A DNA stretch of 64,000 nt from Pseudomonadota bacterium. Its GTDB lineage: Bacteria > Pseudomonadota > Gammaproteobacteria > Steroidobacterales > Steroidobacteraceae. Positions 50,779 to 58,068 of the stretch are shown here, in pieces. Below the pieces are notes generated by a model. It saw only the letters and a list, made by a program, of their open reading frames with translations. It made no database searches and had not been told where the DNA came from. A program made the position numbers and the translations under genes. Every line of letters begins with the position of its first letter. Position 1 is the first letter of the stretch. The stretch covers positions 1 to 64,000 of the forward strand of contig JAFAGC010000029.1 of assembly GCA_023423065.1 (NCBI GenBank), in the 5' to 3' direction.

Positions 50779-51864
50779 ATGCGCACCGTAGTCGTAGACA
50801 AGATCGCGTCGGTCACACAGGCCTGTGGCCTCGGCAACGAGGTGCGCGTCGCGACGGACAACATTCCCGCCGAGGAAGGCGTGGTCGTCGTCGTCGAGGT
50901 CCTGACGAACAAGTCCACCTACAACACGCTCGAGCTCACGAGCGGCCGCATGGCGAAGGTCGTCAAGGGCGACATCGTCGCGGGCGCGTTGGGTCACCGC
51001 AAGGCGCTGTTCGGCTATTCGGGTCACGTACCCGAGAGCGTGAAGCCCGGTGACATCCTGCAGATGCTCAACATCGGCGGCGTGCTCGGCGTGTGCGATT
51101 CGGTCAATCCCGACAAGGGCAAGCCGTTCGACTGCCGCGTCATCGGTGGCGTGCTCGACTTCCCGTATCTCGGCGAACGCATCGGCGTGCCGGCGCGCGT
51201 GGGTTATCGCAGGCTCGATCCGGATGCCACGCTCGACACGCACGGCGTTCCCGTGGTCGCTCTGGCGGGTACCTGCATGGAAGCCGGCAAGACGGCGGCC
51301 GCGGCCGCGATCATCGCGCGCATGCGGCATCGCGGACTCACGGTCGACGCATTCAAGGCGACGGGCGTTTCCCTGCGTCGCGACATCCTCACGTTCGAGG
51401 ACGCCGGCGCTCGCAACACGCTCATCTTCACCGACTTCGGCGTGGTCACCACCACGCGCAAGGTCGGGCCCGCCATCACGCGCACCATTCTCACGGAGCT
51501 GTCGGAGAAGAAACCCGACGTCATCGTGTTCGAGCTCGGCGACGGCCTGATGGGCACGTATGGTGTCGACGCGATCCTCGAACAGGAAGACCTTCGCAAG
51601 GCGATGACCGGCGTCGTGTTGTCCGCGAACGATCCCGTTGCGGCCTACGGCGGCGTCGACATCCTGCGCAAGCGGTATGGCATCGAGCCCATCGCCGTCA
51701 CGGGCCCGTCCACCGACAACGCGGTGGGCGTGCAGATCATCCAGGAGCAGCTCAAGGTCCCCGCGTTCAACGCGCTGGCGGCCGGCGCGGCGCTGGGCGA
51801 CTCGATCATCGAATCCGTTGGCCTCAAGCAGGCGCGCGCGCTCGATCGCGTCGCGAACGAATAA
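50779..51864 (+). CDS. P-loop protein of unknown function inside the arginine operon (DUF1611/BioD-like)
   Basis: This 361-residue soluble protein has an unassigned N-terminal domain (about 1-150; TNKSTYNTLELTSGRMAKVV, VIGGVLDFPYLGERIG). A C-terminal domain follows with a dethiobiotin-synthetase-like P-loop GTCMEAGKT at 164-172, then AFKATGVSLRRD and VIVFELGDGLMGTYG. The GT-x4-GKT spacing is that of BioD and DUF1611 proteins. From memory, a DUF1611 member (DgcN) is a D-glutamate N-acetyltransferase; homology here is not proven. It starts 1 nt after argG and lies 3 nt before argC, so it is firmly in the operon. No acylglutamate synthase or acylornithine deacylase is otherwise seen, so it may fill one of these steps. 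Confidence 0.7.
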   Translation: MRTVVVDKIASVTQACGLGNEVRVATDNIPAEEGVVVVVEVLTNKSTYNTLELTSGRMAKVVKGDIVAGALGHRKALFGYSGHVPESVKPGDILQMLNIGGVLGVCDSVNPDKGKPFDCRVIGGVLDFPYLGERIGVPARVGYRRLDPDATLDTHGVPVVALAGTCMEAGKTAAAAAIIARMRHRGLTVDAFKATGVSLRRDILTFEDAGARNTLIFTDFGVVTTTRKVGPAITRTILTELSEKKPDVIVFELGDGLMGTYGVDAILEQEDLRKAMTGVVLSANDPVAAYGGVDILRKRYGIEPIAVTGPSTDNAVGVQIIQEQLKVPAFNALAAGAALGDSIIESVGLKQARALDRVANE

Positions 51865-51867
51865 CAG

Positions 51868-52929
51868 ATGACTACCAGGATCCCAGCCATCGTGCTCGGC
51901 GGCACCGGTTATGTGTCCGGCGAGTTGCTGCGCCTGATCTCAGGACACCCCCACTTCACGCTGGCCGGCGTGATGTCGGATAGCTCGCCCGGAGAATCCG
52001 CGGGCAAGTCGTTCCCGCATCTCGCGGCCGTGCTCGGCGACACGAAGTTCAAGTCGCAATCCGACATCGCGGCGATCCTGTCGAAGGAGCCCACGTCCGC
52101 GGTGTTCTGCGCCGCGCCGCACGGCGCGGCCGCCGCGCTCATCGACTCGCTGCTCAAGTCGGCCGAAGCCGCGGGCACCAAGCCGCGTTTCGTCGACATC
52201 TCCGCGGACTTCCGCTACGCCACGGCCGCCGCGTACGAGGCGGTGTACAAACACCCGCACGGCGCCCCTGCGCGTCTCGCGCAATTCACCTGCGCGGTGC
52301 CGGAACATCTGAAAGCCGCGCCGACGCCGCACGTCGCGCATCCCGGATGTTTCTCGACCGCGATCCTGCTCGCGAGCGTGCCGTTGCTCGCGTCGGGCTG
52401 GGTGGATCCAGTCCTGTTCGTGAGCGGCGTAACCGGCAGCACGGGGTCGGGACGCAAGCCGGTCGAAGGCACGCATCATCCGACGCGACACAGCGACCTG
52501 TATTCATACGGCGCGCTCGGCCATCGCCACACGCCGGAGATCGCGGCGCTCGCGAAGGCCGCCACGGGCATCGAGGCCGAATACTCGTTCGTGCCGCACT
52601 CCGGGCCGTTCGCGCGCGGCATTCATGTCACCGTGCAGGCGCGCCTGAAGTCGGCGAAGGACGCCGCCGCGGTCGTCGGCATGCTGCGCGAGTTCTATGG
52701 CAACGCGCCGTTCGTACGCGTGCTCGACTCCGCCCCGCGCGTGAAGGACATCGTCGCGAGCAATTACGCGCATCTGTCAGCCGCGTCGAACGGACGCACG
52801 GTCGCGGTGATGAGCGTGGTCGACAATCTCAACAAGGGCGCCGCGGGTGGCGCCGTGCAGTGGATGAATCGCCTGCACGGCCTGCCTGAAACGGCGGGAC
52901 TCACCGCGCCCGCGGCCGGCTGGACGTAA
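51868..52929 (+). CDS. argC: N-acetyl-gamma-glutamyl-phosphate reductase
   Basis: This 353-residue NADPH-dependent enzyme reduces N-acylglutamyl phosphate to the semialdehyde. The Rossmann motif GGTGYVSGELLR is at 11-22. The catalytic Cys161 lies in HPGCFSTA and His243 in VPHSGPFARG. TGSTGSGRKP and VVDNLNKGAAGGAVQWMN are family signatures. It sits 3 nt after the P-loop gene and 31 nt before argD. If the pathway uses N-succinyl rather than N-acetyl intermediates, this enzyme would act on the succinyl form. Confidence 0.95.
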   Translation: MTTRIPAIVLGGTGYVSGELLRLISGHPHFTLAGVMSDSSPGESAGKSFPHLAAVLGDTKFKSQSDIAAILSKEPTSAVFCAAPHGAAAALIDSLLKSAEAAGTKPRFVDISADFRYATAAAYEAVYKHPHGAPARLAQFTCAVPEHLKAAPTPHVAHPGCFSTAILLASVPLLASGWVDPVLFVSGVTGSTGSGRKPVEGTHHPTRHSDLYSYGALGHRHTPEIAALAKAATGIEAEYSFVPHSGPFARGIHVTVQARLKSAKDAAAVVGMLREFYGNAPFVRVLDSAPRVKDIVASNYAHLSAASNGRTVAVMSVVDNLNKGAAGGAVQWMNRLHGLPETAGLTAPAAGWT

Positions 52930-52960
52930 GTAGCCGGCCGACAGGGCGGACACAATAAAC

Positions 52961-54124
52961 ATGAACGCAGAACTCAAGCAGAACACTTCACCGGTCGACG
53001 GGCTCGCGCCGGTCTACGCGCAATACCCGATCGAAGTGGCCGGCGCCGACGGCGTCTGGCTGCACACGCGCGACGGCCGCAAGGTGCTGGACCTGTACGG
53101 CGGCCACGCGGTGGCGTCGCTGGGGTACGGCCACAAGGGCTGGACCCAGGCGCTCGCCGAGCAGGCCGCGCGCATGAATTTCCAGACCAACGCGGTGCCG
53201 ATGGAAGTCCGCGCGCGCGCCGCGCAGAAGCTGCTGAAGTTCTCGCAACTGCCGTTCGACAGCGTGTTCTGGATCAACTCGGGCGCGGAAGCGAACGAGA
53301 ACGCGTTCAAGATGGCGTTCAAGATGCGGCCCGGGCGCACGCACGTCGCGGCCGTCGAGCAGAGCTTCCACGGCCGCACGGCCGGCTGCGCCTCGGTGAC
53401 CTGGGGCGCGCCACAGAAATGGTTCTTCCTGCCGCGCGCGCCGTTCGACGTTTCGTGGATCAAGCGCCGCGACGTCGCGGACATCCCGAACCACGTCACC
53501 GAGAACACCGCGGCCGTCATCGTCGAGCCCGTGCAGGGAGTGGGCGGCGCGTTCGACATGGGACGGGAATTCCTCGCGGCCCTGCGCAAGCGCTGCGACG
53601 AGACCGGTGCGCTGCTCATCTTCGACGAAGTGCAGTGCGGCGTGGGCCGCTCGGGCACGCCGTTCGCGGCTAACTATTACGGCGTGATGCCGGACATGAT
53701 CACGACGGCGAAGGCGCTTGGCAACGGCTTTCCTGTCTCGGCGCTGCTCCTGACCCCGCCGATCACGGCGTCGCTCAAGCTCGAGAATCTCGGAACGACC
53801 TTCGGCGGCGGGCCGATGGCCTGCGCCGTGGCCGAGGCCACGATCGACGCGATCGAGAAAGAAGATCTGCTCGCGAACGTGCGCCGCGTGTCCGAGTACC
53901 TGCGCGCCACCTGCAAGGTCGGCCCCGTCGTGGACTTCCAGGGGCTGGGATTCCTGCACGGACTGCGGCTCGACCGACCGGCGAAGGACGTGCAGAAGGC
54001 GCTGCTTGCGAAAGACATCCTGGCCGGCACGGCGGGTGACCCCGCGATCCTGCGGCTGCTGCCGGCTTTCATCCTCAAGGAAGAGCACATCGACCGGCTG
54101 CGCGCTGCGCTGATGAGCCTATGA
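52961..54124 (+). CDS. argD: acetylornithine (or succinylornithine) aminotransferase
   Basis: This 387-residue class III aminotransferase moves an amino group from glutamate to the N-acylglutamate semialdehyde. PLP contacts are in NSGAEANENAFK (about 107-118), the acidic residue Asp222 in FDEVQCGVGR and the Schiff-base lysine Lys251 in TAKALGNGFP. Length is standard. Its stop overlaps the start of the carbamoyltransferase gene by 4 nt (ATGA), so the product is likely channelled to or balanced with that enzyme. Confidence 0.94.
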   Translation: MNAELKQNTSPVDGLAPVYAQYPIEVAGADGVWLHTRDGRKVLDLYGGHAVASLGYGHKGWTQALAEQAARMNFQTNAVPMEVRARAAQKLLKFSQLPFDSVFWINSGAEANENAFKMAFKMRPGRTHVAAVEQSFHGRTAGCASVTWGAPQKWFFLPRAPFDVSWIKRRDVADIPNHVTENTAAVIVEPVQGVGGAFDMGREFLAALRKRCDETGALLIFDEVQCGVGRSGTPFAANYYGVMPDMITTAKALGNGFPVSALLLTPPITASLKLENLGTTFGGGPMACAVAEATIDAIEKEDLLANVRRVSEYLRATCKVGPVVDFQGLGFLHGLRLDRPAKDVQKALLAKDILAGTAGDPAILRLLPAFILKEEHIDRLRAALMSL

Positions 54125-55128
54125 AGAACTTTTTCGACCTCGCGGATCTGTCGCGTGAGCAGGTCGTCGAGCTGCTCGCTCTCGCGGAACGGCTGCAGAC
54201 GAATCCCGAGCCACGCGCGCTCGCCGGGAAGATCCTCGGCCTGCTGTTTTTCAACCCGAGCCTGCGCACGCTCGCTTCGTTCCAGGCGGCGATGGCGCGG
54301 CTGGGCGGAGACTCATTCGTGATCTCGGCCGGGCACGGCACGTGGCAGCTCGAGACACGTCGCGGCGCCGTCATGAATGGCGCCGCAGCGGAACATATGC
54401 GGGAGGGAGTGCCGGTATTGTCACATTACTGTGACGCTCTCGGTATTCGCGCCTTCGCGAGCGGCACGGACCTCGAGACGGACCTGGCGGAAACCGCGTT
54501 CAAGGAAATGGCCGGTCTCGTCAGCAAACCGGTCATCAACATGGAGTCGGCGGCGAACCATCCCTGCCAGGCGCTGGCCGACTGGAAGACGATGGACGAT
54601 CTCACGGTGCCGCGCCGCGCGAAGTTCGTGTTGTCGTGGGTGAATCATCCGCGCGCGCTGCCGCTCGCGGTGCCCGCCGCGACCGTGCACATGGCCGCGA
54701 TGCGCGGCATGGAAGTCGTGGTGCTGCGTCCCGAAGGTTTCGCGCTGCCCGCCCCGGTCATGCAGAAGGCCGCCGCCGCTGCCGCCGCGTCCGGCGGCAG
54801 TTTGCGCGAGACGGACGATCGCGACGATGCGCTCAACGGCGCACACGTCGTCTATGCGAAGGAGTGGGGCTCGACGACGCATTACGGCAACGCCGAGGCC
54901 GACGCACGGCTGCGGGCGAACCTCGTCGACTGGTGCGTGCGCGACACCTGGTTCACGCGCGCCGCCGTCGACTGCAAACTCATGCACTGCCTGCCGGTGC
55001 GGCGTAACGTCGCCGTCGCCGACGAAGTGCTCGATGGCCGCCGCAGTGTGGTGCAGCGGGAAGCTTTCAACCGGATGGTGGTGCAGACAGCGGTACTGCA
55101 TCGTCTGCTCGCAACACCGCAACACTAA
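54121..55128 (+). CDS. argF': N-acyl-L-ornithine carbamoyltransferase (ArgF-prime type)
   Basis: This 335-residue transcarbamylase belongs to the acetyl/succinylornithine branch, not ordinary ArgF. The carbamoyl-phosphate motif is FFNPSLRTLASF, with Ser47-Leu48-Arg49-Thr50 but Leu51 where the family usually has Arg. WQLETRRGAVMNG, NMESAANHPCQALADW, SWVNHPRALPLAVP, YAKEWGS and HCLPVRRN align with the Bacteroides succinylornithine enzyme recalled from memory. The residue known to set specificity (Glu92 in the Xanthomonas acetyl enzyme, Pro90 in the Bacteroides succinyl enzyme) is Ala90 here, so the acyl group cannot be predicted. It is coupled to argD. Confidence 0.9.
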   Translation: MKNFFDLADLSREQVVELLALAERLQTNPEPRALAGKILGLLFFNPSLRTLASFQAAMARLGGDSFVISAGHGTWQLETRRGAVMNGAAAEHMREGVPVLSHYCDALGIRAFASGTDLETDLAETAFKEMAGLVSKPVINMESAANHPCQALADWKTMDDLTVPRRAKFVLSWVNHPRALPLAVPAATVHMAAMRGMEVVVLRPEGFALPAPVMQKAAAAAAASGGSLRETDDRDDALNGAHVVYAKEWGSTTHYGNAEADARLRANLVDWCVRDTWFTRAAVDCKLMHCLPVRRNVAVADEVLDGRRSVVQREAFNRMVVQTAVLHRLLATPQH

Positions 55129-55154
55129 CCAACTACCTGCAACGGTACCCGACA

Positions 55155-56087
55155 ATGATCATGCATCGTCCCGATCCATCCAACGCCATCCGCAGCCTGC
55201 GCAGCGCCGCGCCGTACATCCGCATGTACAAGGGCAAGACCTTCGTCGTGAAGGCCGGCGGCGGCGTGTTCTCCGATGCCGCCGCGGTGCGCGGCCTCAT
55301 CGAGCAGATCGCGATCCTCCATTACTTCGGCGTGCGCGTCGTGTTCGTGCACGGCGGCGGACCGCAGCTCACGGAGATCACCGAGGCGTTGGGCGTGCCG
55401 ACGCGCATGGTCCAGGGTCGCCGCGTCACCGACCAGAAATCCATCGACGCGACTTCGATGGTGCTCAACGGACTGATCAACACCAAGCTGCTCGCGTTGT
55501 GCCGCGAGATGAATCTCGACGCGGTCGGCGTGAGCGGAGTGGATGCCGGGCTGGTGCGCGCGCACAAGCGCGGGCCCGTCAAGATCGACAGCGGCGAGAC
55601 CGTGGACTACGGCTTCGTGGGCGACATCGACGTCATCGATCCGAGCGTCCTCAACAAGCTGCTGGACAACGGCCTCATGCCGATCGTCAGCCCACTGTCG
55701 GCCGACGAAAACGGCACGCTGCTCAACATCAATGGCGACACCGTGGCGGCGGCCATCGGTGCGGCGCTCGATGCGGAGAAGCTGATGTTGTGCACGGGCG
55801 CTCCCGGCATCCTCGCCGACGTGAACGATCCGTCGTCCATCATTTCGTACACCGATCTCGCGGGCCTCAAGAAGCTGCGCGACGAGAAGAAGATCGTCGA
55901 CGGCATGTTGCCGAAGGCGAAGGCGATCGAGGACGCGATCCGTGGCGGCGTGCGCCGGGTGCACGTGATGTCGTACAAGTCTCCTGAAGGCATCCTCGCG
56001 GAGGTATTCACGAATGAAGGCGCCGGCACGCTGATCGTCGCCGACATCAACGCGTTGACGCCCGCCGAACAGCAGAGCGGCAAGTAA
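55155..56087 (+). CDS. argB: acetylglutamate kinase
   Basis: This 310-residue amino-acid kinase phosphorylates N-acylglutamate. The N-terminal helix NAIRSLRSAAPYIRMYKGKT is typical of arginine-sensitive NAGK. Catalytic Lys33 lies in VVKAGGG (the family more often has KYGG or KLGG). HGGGPQ is at 66-71, NGDTVAAAIGAAL binds ATP and EVFTNEGAGTLIV closes the fold. No GNAT domain is fused, unlike the bifunctional NAGS/NAGK of Xanthomonas. It follows the carbamoyltransferase gene by 26 bp and precedes argH by 9 bp. Confidence 0.93.
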   Translation: MIMHRPDPSNAIRSLRSAAPYIRMYKGKTFVVKAGGGVFSDAAAVRGLIEQIAILHYFGVRVVFVHGGGPQLTEITEALGVPTRMVQGRRVTDQKSIDATSMVLNGLINTKLLALCREMNLDAVGVSGVDAGLVRAHKRGPVKIDSGETVDYGFVGDIDVIDPSVLNKLLDNGLMPIVSPLSADENGTLLNINGDTVAAAIGAALDAEKLMLCTGAPGILADVNDPSSIISYTDLAGLKKLRDEKKIVDGMLPKAKAIEDAIRGGVRRVHVMSYKSPEGILAEVFTNEGAGTLIVADINALTPAEQQSGK

Positions 56088-56096
56088 GGGGCGACC

Positions 56097-57281
56097 ATGA
56101 GCCGTCTGTGGGACAAAGGCATCGAGCTCGACCAGCGCGTGCTTGCCTACACGGCGGGTGAGGACTACTCGCTCGACGAGCGGCTCGTGGCCCATGACGT
56201 GCGCGCTTCGATCGCGCATGCCGAAGGGCTGAACGCGGCCGGACTGCTGAGCGACGCGGACCTCGCCGCGATTCGCGACGGACTCACGGCGATCGGCGCC
56301 GAACATGCCGCCGGCAAATGGCGCATCGAGCTCGCCGACGAGGATGGGCAGACTGCGCTCGAGAAACGCCTGACCGCGCGCATCGGTCCCGCGGGCGGGC
56401 GCGTGCATCTCGGCCGCTCGCGCAACGACCAGGTCCTCACCGCGCTGCGGCTCTATCTACTCGACGCGGGCAGGGAACTCGCCGATGCCGCCGAGTCCTG
56501 CGCCGCGTCGCTCGACAGGCTGGCCGCGCGCGAAGGCGCCACGCCGCTGCCCGGTTATACCCACATGCAGCAGGCAATGCCGAGCTCCGTGGGATTGTGG
56601 GCCGGCGGATTCGCCTCCGAGCTGCGCGACGACGCTGCGGGTTTTCAGTCCTGCGCGCGCCGCGCCGGCCGCAGCCCGCTCGGTTCCGCCGCGGGTTACG
56701 GCACACCCGGACTGCCGCTCGACAGGCCGCTCACGGCGAAGAAACTCGGATTCGCGAGCGTGCAGGAACCGGTGACCGCCGTGCAGCTCTCGCGCGGCAA
56801 GGCCGAGGCCGAACTGCTTTTCGCCTGCACGCTGCTCATGCAGGATCTCGGACGGATCGCGGCCGACCTGCTGCTCTTCTATACGCAGGAATTCGCTTTC
56901 GTCGAGCTGCCCGCCTCGTTCACCACGGGCTCGTCGATCATGCCGCAGAAGCGCAATCCGGACGTGTTCGAACTCGTGCGCGGCCGCACGGCCGTCGCGC
57001 AATCCTGTCTCGCCGAAGTGCTGGGAATTTTCGCGAAGTTGCCGTCCGGTTATCAGCGCGATCTGCAACTCATCAAACCTCCGCTGTTTCGCGGCATCGA
57101 TCTCGCGCTCGGCACCGCGGCCATCATGTCCGTAGGAATCGACGGCGTGCGTTTCCGCGCGGACCGGATCAAACTCGACCCCGCGATTCACGCCGCGGAA
57201 GAAGCCAACGAGCTGGTCGTGCGCGAGGGGATTCCCTTCCGCGAAGCGTACCGCCGGGTCGGCGAGAAATATCGCAAGTAA
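56097..57281 (+). CDS. argH: argininosuccinate lyase, short form
   Basis: This 394-residue lyase of the fumarase/aspartase superfamily makes arginine and fumarate. It has HLGRSRNDQVLTALRLY, TPLPGYTHMQQAMPSS and the signature loop GSSIMPQKRNPD near 278-289, with the catalytic serine. The C-terminus stops right after GIPFREAYRRVGEKYRK, where E. coli ArgH continues for about 60 residues, so the C-terminal helical subdomain is missing. A stop follows with no sign of a frameshift, so this looks like a natural short form. It is last in the arginine operon. Confidence 0.92.
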   Translation: MSRLWDKGIELDQRVLAYTAGEDYSLDERLVAHDVRASIAHAEGLNAAGLLSDADLAAIRDGLTAIGAEHAAGKWRIELADEDGQTALEKRLTARIGPAGGRVHLGRSRNDQVLTALRLYLLDAGRELADAAESCAASLDRLAAREGATPLPGYTHMQQAMPSSVGLWAGGFASELRDDAAGFQSCARRAGRSPLGSAAGYGTPGLPLDRPLTAKKLGFASVQEPVTAVQLSRGKAEAELLFACTLLMQDLGRIAADLLLFYTQEFAFVELPASFTTGSSIMPQKRNPDVFELVRGRTAVAQSCLAEVLGIFAKLPSGYQRDLQLIKPPLFRGIDLALGTAAIMSVGIDGVRFRADRIKLDPAIHAAEEANELVVREGIPFREAYRRVGEKYRK

Positions 57282-57333
57282 AGCGGGGCAAACAGGGCTC
57301 CGCAGGCCGCGAGGCGCAACTGAGGAGTTCTGA

Positions 57334-57789
57334 ATGGCCATCTGGTTCGGCACACCGACGATCGACGATGCTCGCGCGAGCCAGGCAGGCCTGCTCGCGC
57401 CGCACATCGGCATCGAGTTCACCGAGTTCGGCGAGGATTTCCTGCGCGGCACCATGCCCGTCGAGGCGCGTACCCGACAGCCCATGGGATTCCTGCACGG
57501 CGGTGCATCGCTGGTACTGGCCGAAACACTCGGCAGTGTCGCCGCGAATTTCGTCGTGGACCGCTCGAGGTTCCGCTGCCTGGGTCAGGAGATCAACGCG
57601 AATCATCTGCGGCCCGCCGCAGAAGGTCTCGTGACGGGTACGGCGCGCCCGTATCACATCGGGGCGCGCAGCCAGGTGTGGGGCATCGAGATCCGCGATC
57701 CAGGCGAAAGGCTCGTTTGTGTGTCGCGACTCACGATGGCGGTGGTCGAATGGCGCTCGAAGGCGACCGACAAGGATTCATGGAAATGA
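57334..57789 (+). CDS. PaaI-type hotdog acyl-CoA thioesterase
   Basis: This 151-residue single-domain hotdog protein has the PaaI/YdiI signature QPMGFLHGGASLVLAETLGS (catalytic acidic residue in AETLGS). NANHLRPAAEG is followed by the strand pattern VTGTARPYHIG and QVWGIEIRD. Such enzymes hydrolyse aromatic or general acyl-CoA, and the YdiI/MenI group acts on DHNA-CoA. The substrate is not clear. It starts 52 bp after argH and overlaps the next gene by 4 nt, so it may be read from the arginine operon as well. Confidence 0.88.
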   Translation: MAIWFGTPTIDDARASQAGLLAPHIGIEFTEFGEDFLRGTMPVEARTRQPMGFLHGGASLVLAETLGSVAANFVVDRSRFRCLGQEINANHLRPAAEGLVTGTARPYHIGARSQVWGIEIRDPGERLVCVSRLTMAVVEWRSKATDKDSWK

Positions 57790-58064
57790 GACGAAGCATC
57801 GCATCGAGTATCGGAGCGGCGTGCCTCCTCGCACTCGCGCTGGCCGGATGCGGCCAGAAAGGCCCGCTCTATCTACCGGAGGAGGCGCGCGACATCGTGA
57901 CGCGGCCGGCGCCGCCGTCGAGCCCGAGCGCGCCGAGTTCGCCGGAAACGGTCGATTCGCCGGATACCCCGCCGTCGCCGGCGCCTGAGGTGGGCGAGCC
58001 CGAAGGAACGCCGCCGGAGGCCAGGGACGACGACGATAACGCCAACCGCGAACCGCGGCGGTGA
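57786..58064 (+). CDS. lptM: LPS-assembly lipoprotein LptM-like
   Basis: This 92-residue lipoprotein has the signal LALAGCG. The hallmark GCGQKGPLYLP directly follows the acylated cysteine, as in LptM (YifL). The rest is a Pro/Ser/Glu/Asp-rich disordered tail with an acidic DDDDN stretch. In E. coli LptM helps the LptD-LptE translocon mature. Its start overlaps the thioesterase stop (ATGA), although an ATG two codons earlier is also possible. polA starts 4 nt after its stop. Confidence 0.85.
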   Translation: MRRSIASSIGAACLLALALAGCGQKGPLYLPEEARDIVTRPAPPSSPSAPSSPETVDSPDTPPSPAPEVGEPEGTPPEARDDDDNANREPRR

Positions 58065-58068
58065 TGGC

